A stretch of DNA of 8,462 nt from Planctomycetaceae bacterium (GTDB taxonomy: Bacteria; Planctomycetota; Planctomycetia; Pirellulales; Pirellulaceae), in the NCBI GenBank assembly GCA_020638975.1, contig JACKHN010000059.1:1-8462 (forward strand). Reading direction: 5' to 3'. A program made the translations under genes and the position numbers. Position 1 is the stretch's first letter. Each line of letters opens with the position of its first letter. The notes under the pieces were generated by a model. That model saw only the letters and a program-made list of their open reading frames with translations. It ran no database searches and was not told the DNA's origin. This document shows, in pieces, positions 6,043-8,462 of the stretch.

Positions 6043-7719
6043 ATGAATTCCCCTCTGAGGCGGCTCTGTGCAACACACGCGAAACGTGCCGTCATCGCTT
6101 CGTTGGCGGATCGCGAGGCATCAGTAGCTCTGAAGTACGTCCTGATGCTCCTGGGACTCGGGTTCATTACGTCGAGGCTATTACTGCCCGAACTAGCACA
6201 GGCGAAACCACCAAATATCGTCCTTATCATGGCTGACGACCTGGGTTGGTCTGACCTTGGTTGCTATGGCGGCGAGATCGAGACTCCACACATCGATTCG
6301 TTGGCTCACGACGGCATGCGTTTCACGCAATTCTACAACAACGCGATCTGTGGACCGACTCGAGCCTCCTTGCTGACCGGCTTGTATTGCCAGCAGGTTG
6401 GTCATCGCGGTGATCGTTGGAACGATCCGAAAGACTTCAGCAAGTGTATGACTGTCGGCGAGGTGCTTCAGCAGGCGGGCTATCATACGGCTATGGTCGG
6501 TAAGTGGCAGGGAAGAGACTCGGCGCTGGATCGTGGATTTGATCGGTTCTACGGCCCGATGTGTCAGGCAAAGATCAGTTACTTCCACGAAGTGCAAGGC
6601 AATCCATACTATCTCGACCGCACACGAGTGGACCTGCCGCAGGACTTCTATTTGACCGAGTCTTTGAATGACTATGCTGAAACGTTTCTCGACGAAGCGA
6701 TTGAGAAGGAGAAACCATTCTTTCTGTACGTTGCACACATCGCGCCACATTGGCCGTTGCACGCACGCGCAACCGACATCGCCCGCTATCGCGACCGATA
6801 CATGGCGAGTGGTTGGGATCAGATTCGTGCGAAGCGATTTAGAACGCAGCAACAAACAGGGCTCGTCCCTTCCGAGTGGGGACTGTCGCCTCGACCATCA
6901 AGTGTTGGCGACTGGGATGCGGATGCCTTCAAAGAGTGGCAGGCAGAACGCATGTCGGTCTACGCAGCGCAGGTTGCTGCAATCGATCGCGGCCTCGGGC
7001 GACTACTTCAGCAATTGAAGGATGCTAACAAGGCGGAGAACACGTTGGTGATGTTCCTGTCCGACAATGGAGCCGCACCTGACGGGGGCCTACGCCCAAC
7101 GGCGAGCGGTTTCGGCTTCGGTCCCAAGGCTGCGAACGCGTCGTGGCGAAACGATGGCATCGCCATGCGACCGGGCAGCGGTCCTGGCAACATGCCTGGG
7201 CCTCATGATACCTTTGCGGCCTACGGGCTGGCCTGGGCGAATGCCAGCAACACGCCATTGCGTGGTACAAAGTTAGGAGCCTATGAAGGGGGCATCCGCA
7301 CGCCCTTGGTCGCTCGGTGGCCCGCAGTCATTCGCGAGCGAGCCACGATCACCACGCAGCCCGGTCACGTGATCGACTTCATGGCCACTTGCCTTGACAT
7401 TGCCGGTGCAACATATCCCGACGAGTTCCAAGGCCGCCATCCGCTGCCCGTGGAGGGCGAGAGCCTGCGACCAATCTTCGAAGGAAAAGAACGCGCAGCC
7501 CACGATGAACTGTGTTGGAGTGTTGCCCAGCATGAGGCAATTCGAGTCGGTCAATGGAAGGCATTGCGGCCACGCAACGGTGGCGCGTGGCAGCTGTTCG
7601 ATCTCGAATCGGACGGCACCGAGACGACTGACTTGGCACACCGCGAACCAAAACGGTTGGCAGACATGGTAAGCCGATTCGACGCTTGGTACGCTCGTGT
7701 TGGAGCAAAAGAACGATGA
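6043..7719 (+). CDS. Secreted arylsulfatase-like type I sulfatase (motif CGPTR, variant GKWQG)
   Basis: Predicted exported sulfatase of 558 residues in the arylsulfatase-like part of the S1 family. Recognised elements: ADDLGWSDLGCYGG with D65 and D66 for the metal; C103 in AICGPTRASLLTGLY, the formylglycine site; H236 in HIAPHWPLHA; SDNG at 340-343; and K410 in PLRGTKLGAYEGGIRTPL. Position 153-157 reads GKWQG, where the family normally has GKWHLG: Lys154 is kept, but the histidine that helps bind or activate the sulfate group is Gln and the Leu is missing. It may be impaired, or a subfamily variant. The hydrophobic segment YVLMLLGLGF and following, ending LAQA before KPPN, looks like a signal peptide or anchor. 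ATG at 6043 gives it an unusually long N-region of about 30 residues. The ATG at 5980 lies inside the palindromic element and was rejected; 6142 would leave no basic N-region. A GAGG at 6028-6031 stands 11 bases before 6043. Confidence 0.92.
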   Translation: MNSPLRRLCATHAKRAVIASLADREASVALKYVLMLLGLGFITSRLLLPELAQAKPPNIVLIMADDLGWSDLGCYGGEIETPHIDSLAHDGMRFTQFYNNAICGPTRASLLTGLYCQQVGHRGDRWNDPKDFSKCMTVGEVLQQAGYHTAMVGKWQGRDSALDRGFDRFYGPMCQAKISYFHEVQGNPYYLDRTRVDLPQDFYLTESLNDYAETFLDEAIEKEKPFFLYVAHIAPHWPLHARATDIARYRDRYMASGWDQIRAKRFRTQQQTGLVPSEWGLSPRPSSVGDWDADAFKEWQAERMSVYAAQVAAIDRGLGRLLQQLKDANKAENTLVMFLSDNGAAPDGGLRPTASGFGFGPKAANASWRNDGIAMRPGSGPGNMPGPHDTFAAYGLAWANASNTPLRGTKLGAYEGGIRTPLVARWPAVIRERATITTQPGHVIDFMATCLDIAGATYPDEFQGRHPLPVEGESLRPIFEGKERAAHDELCWSVAQHEAIRVGQWKALRPRNGGAWQLFDLESDGTETTDLAHREPKRLADMVSRFDAWYARVGAKER

Positions 7720-7861
7720 ATGGCTTTTGGCGACCGCGCGGCAACACATTTGAGGAGGCGATCGACCTGCTTCGCCTTTGCTTTCTCTGCACGGACACGT
7801 GAGCCATATTCGAACGAACGGCTGCACGCAATGTTCGATTACTTCGTCACACTATCATCGC

Positions 7862-7867
7862 AAGGTG
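7862..7867 (+). promoter_or_regulatory. Ribosome binding site deciding the rhodanese start
   Basis: AAGGTG lies 8 bases before the ATG at 7876. The in-frame ATG at 7720, directly after the sulfatase stop, would add 52 residues that do not look like protein of this family. Confidence 0.6.
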
Positions 7868-7875
7868 ACAAACCC

Positions 7876-8250
7876 ATGGCCAAACACGCACCCGGCTTCT
7901 TAGCAATCGTGAACGACGCCAAGTCACGCGTTCGAGAATGTCAGCCCCCAGACGTAAAGAACTGGCTCGACGCTAGTGAGTCGTTTCACTTGATCGACGT
8001 CCGGGAAGAAAGTGAATGGCAGCGGGGACATCTGCCTTCCGCCGAGCACCTCGGAAAGGGCATCATCGAGCGAGACGTCGAGGCACGTTTTCCCGACAAG
8101 TCCGGGAAGTTAGTCTTGTATTGTGGCGGTGGATACCGCTCAGCGCTCGCCGCTGACAACCTCCAAAAAATGGGATACGTCAACGTCTTATCGATGGACG
8201 GTGGGTTTACCGGCTGGAAGAGCGCAGGCTTTGAAATTGATCAACCGGAG

Positions 8251-8259
<9 letters not shown>
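7876..8259 (+). CDS. Single-domain rhodanese-like sulfurtransferase
   Basis: A cytoplasmic rhodanese-fold protein of 127 residues without signal peptide. Family members carry sulfur as a persulfide on an active cysteine and pass it to an acceptor; the physiological donor and acceptor are unknown here. LIDVREESEWQRGHLPSA (residues 39-56) is the classic first motif. The active loop is C83-GGGYRS in LVLYCGGGYRSALAADNLQK, followed by VLSMDGGFTGW. The N-terminal HAPGFLAIVNDAKSRVREC is typical of a common single-domain subgroup, so the length is complete. Start 7876 has a good ribosome binding site and matches the usual N-terminus. It lies 156 bases after the sulfatase on the same strand; cotranscription is possible but not shown. 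The final codons and stop run 9 bases into the convergent tRNA gene. A link to the sulfatases through sulfur chemistry is not supported. Confidence 0.93.
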
Positions 8260-8323
<64 letters not shown>

Positions 8324-8417
8324 GTGGCATAACCTGCCAGATGGTGCTTCCGTATCGTAGCAAACGACTGCTCGATTCACCATCCGCGTGGGGTACGAAC
8401 AGGGCCTTTCAGCTTTT

Positions 8418-8457
8418 CAAACCGAGAGGTTTGTACGACGGGCCTCCGAGCCCGTCG
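8418..8457. repeat. Two adjacent hairpins, one with a GNRA-type loop
   Basis: CAAACC-GAGA-GGTTTG (8418-8433) is a 6-base-pair stem with a GAGA tetraloop. Three bases on, CGACGGGC-CTCCGA-GCCCGTCG (8436-8457) is a perfect 8-base-pair stem with a 6-base loop. There is no T-tract, so it is not a canonical terminator. It is probably an interspersed intergenic repeat. The remaining bases 8324-8417 show no gene. Confidence 0.6.
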
Positions 8458-8462
8458 ATGAA

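Noticed and set aside
7756..7785. Possible terminator, AGGCGA / TCGCCT stem followed by TTGCTTTCT
   Set aside because: The stem is only 6 base pairs with a 10-base loop and the T-tract is interrupted; too weak to call.
7720..7875. N-terminal extension of the rhodanese from the ATG right after the sulfatase stop
   Set aside because: The extension is Arg/Phe-rich without family resemblance, while 7876 has a ribosome binding site and the expected N-terminus.

Overview
The window looks like a stretch of a planctomycete chromosome (Rhodopirellula/Blastopirellula-like). This is inferred from two secreted type I sulfatases, two secreted proteins with a concanavalin/LamG-like or DUF1080-like fold beside them, sparse Shine-Dalgarno use and intergenic palindromic repeats. 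No taxonomic marker is present, so the assignment is an inference from gene content.

Layout. Bases 1-370 hold the tail of a broken VapC-type PIN toxin on the minus strand. Bases 428-3810 hold a plus-strand pair: a secreted beta-sandwich plus coiled-coil protein, then a complete sulfatase with motif CSPTR. Bases 3839-4857 hold decayed plus-strand coding sequence. It includes an unrecognised fragment broken by one stop, then a discoidin-like (F5/8C-like) fragment broken by a stop and a frameshift. Bases 4858-5499 (minus) hold a second, smaller secreted beta-sandwich protein. It diverges from a second sulfatase at 6043-7719 (plus, motif CGPTR, with an unusual GKWQG in place of GKWHLG). Between these divergent genes lies a roughly 334-bp nested palindrome, 5690-6023, with terminal inverted repeats and CTAG at both ends, resembling a non-autonomous mobile element. 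A single-domain rhodanese follows at 7876-8259. Its last 9 bases overlap the 3' end of a convergent tRNA-Arg(CCU) gene at 8251-8323. The window closes with two back-to-back hairpins.

How it fits together (inference). The two sulfatase and beta-sandwich pairs look like exported machinery for sulfated polysaccharides. The sulfatases would remove sulfate esters, and the beta-sandwich proteins could bind glycan or cell surface. No formylglycine-generating enzyme, transporter or regulator is in the window. The rhodanese is probably an unrelated housekeeping sulfurtransferase. No complete novel defence or mobile system was found. The best leads are the palindromic element, the altered sulfatase active site, the repeated sandwich/sulfatase pairing and the gene graveyard at 3839-4857.
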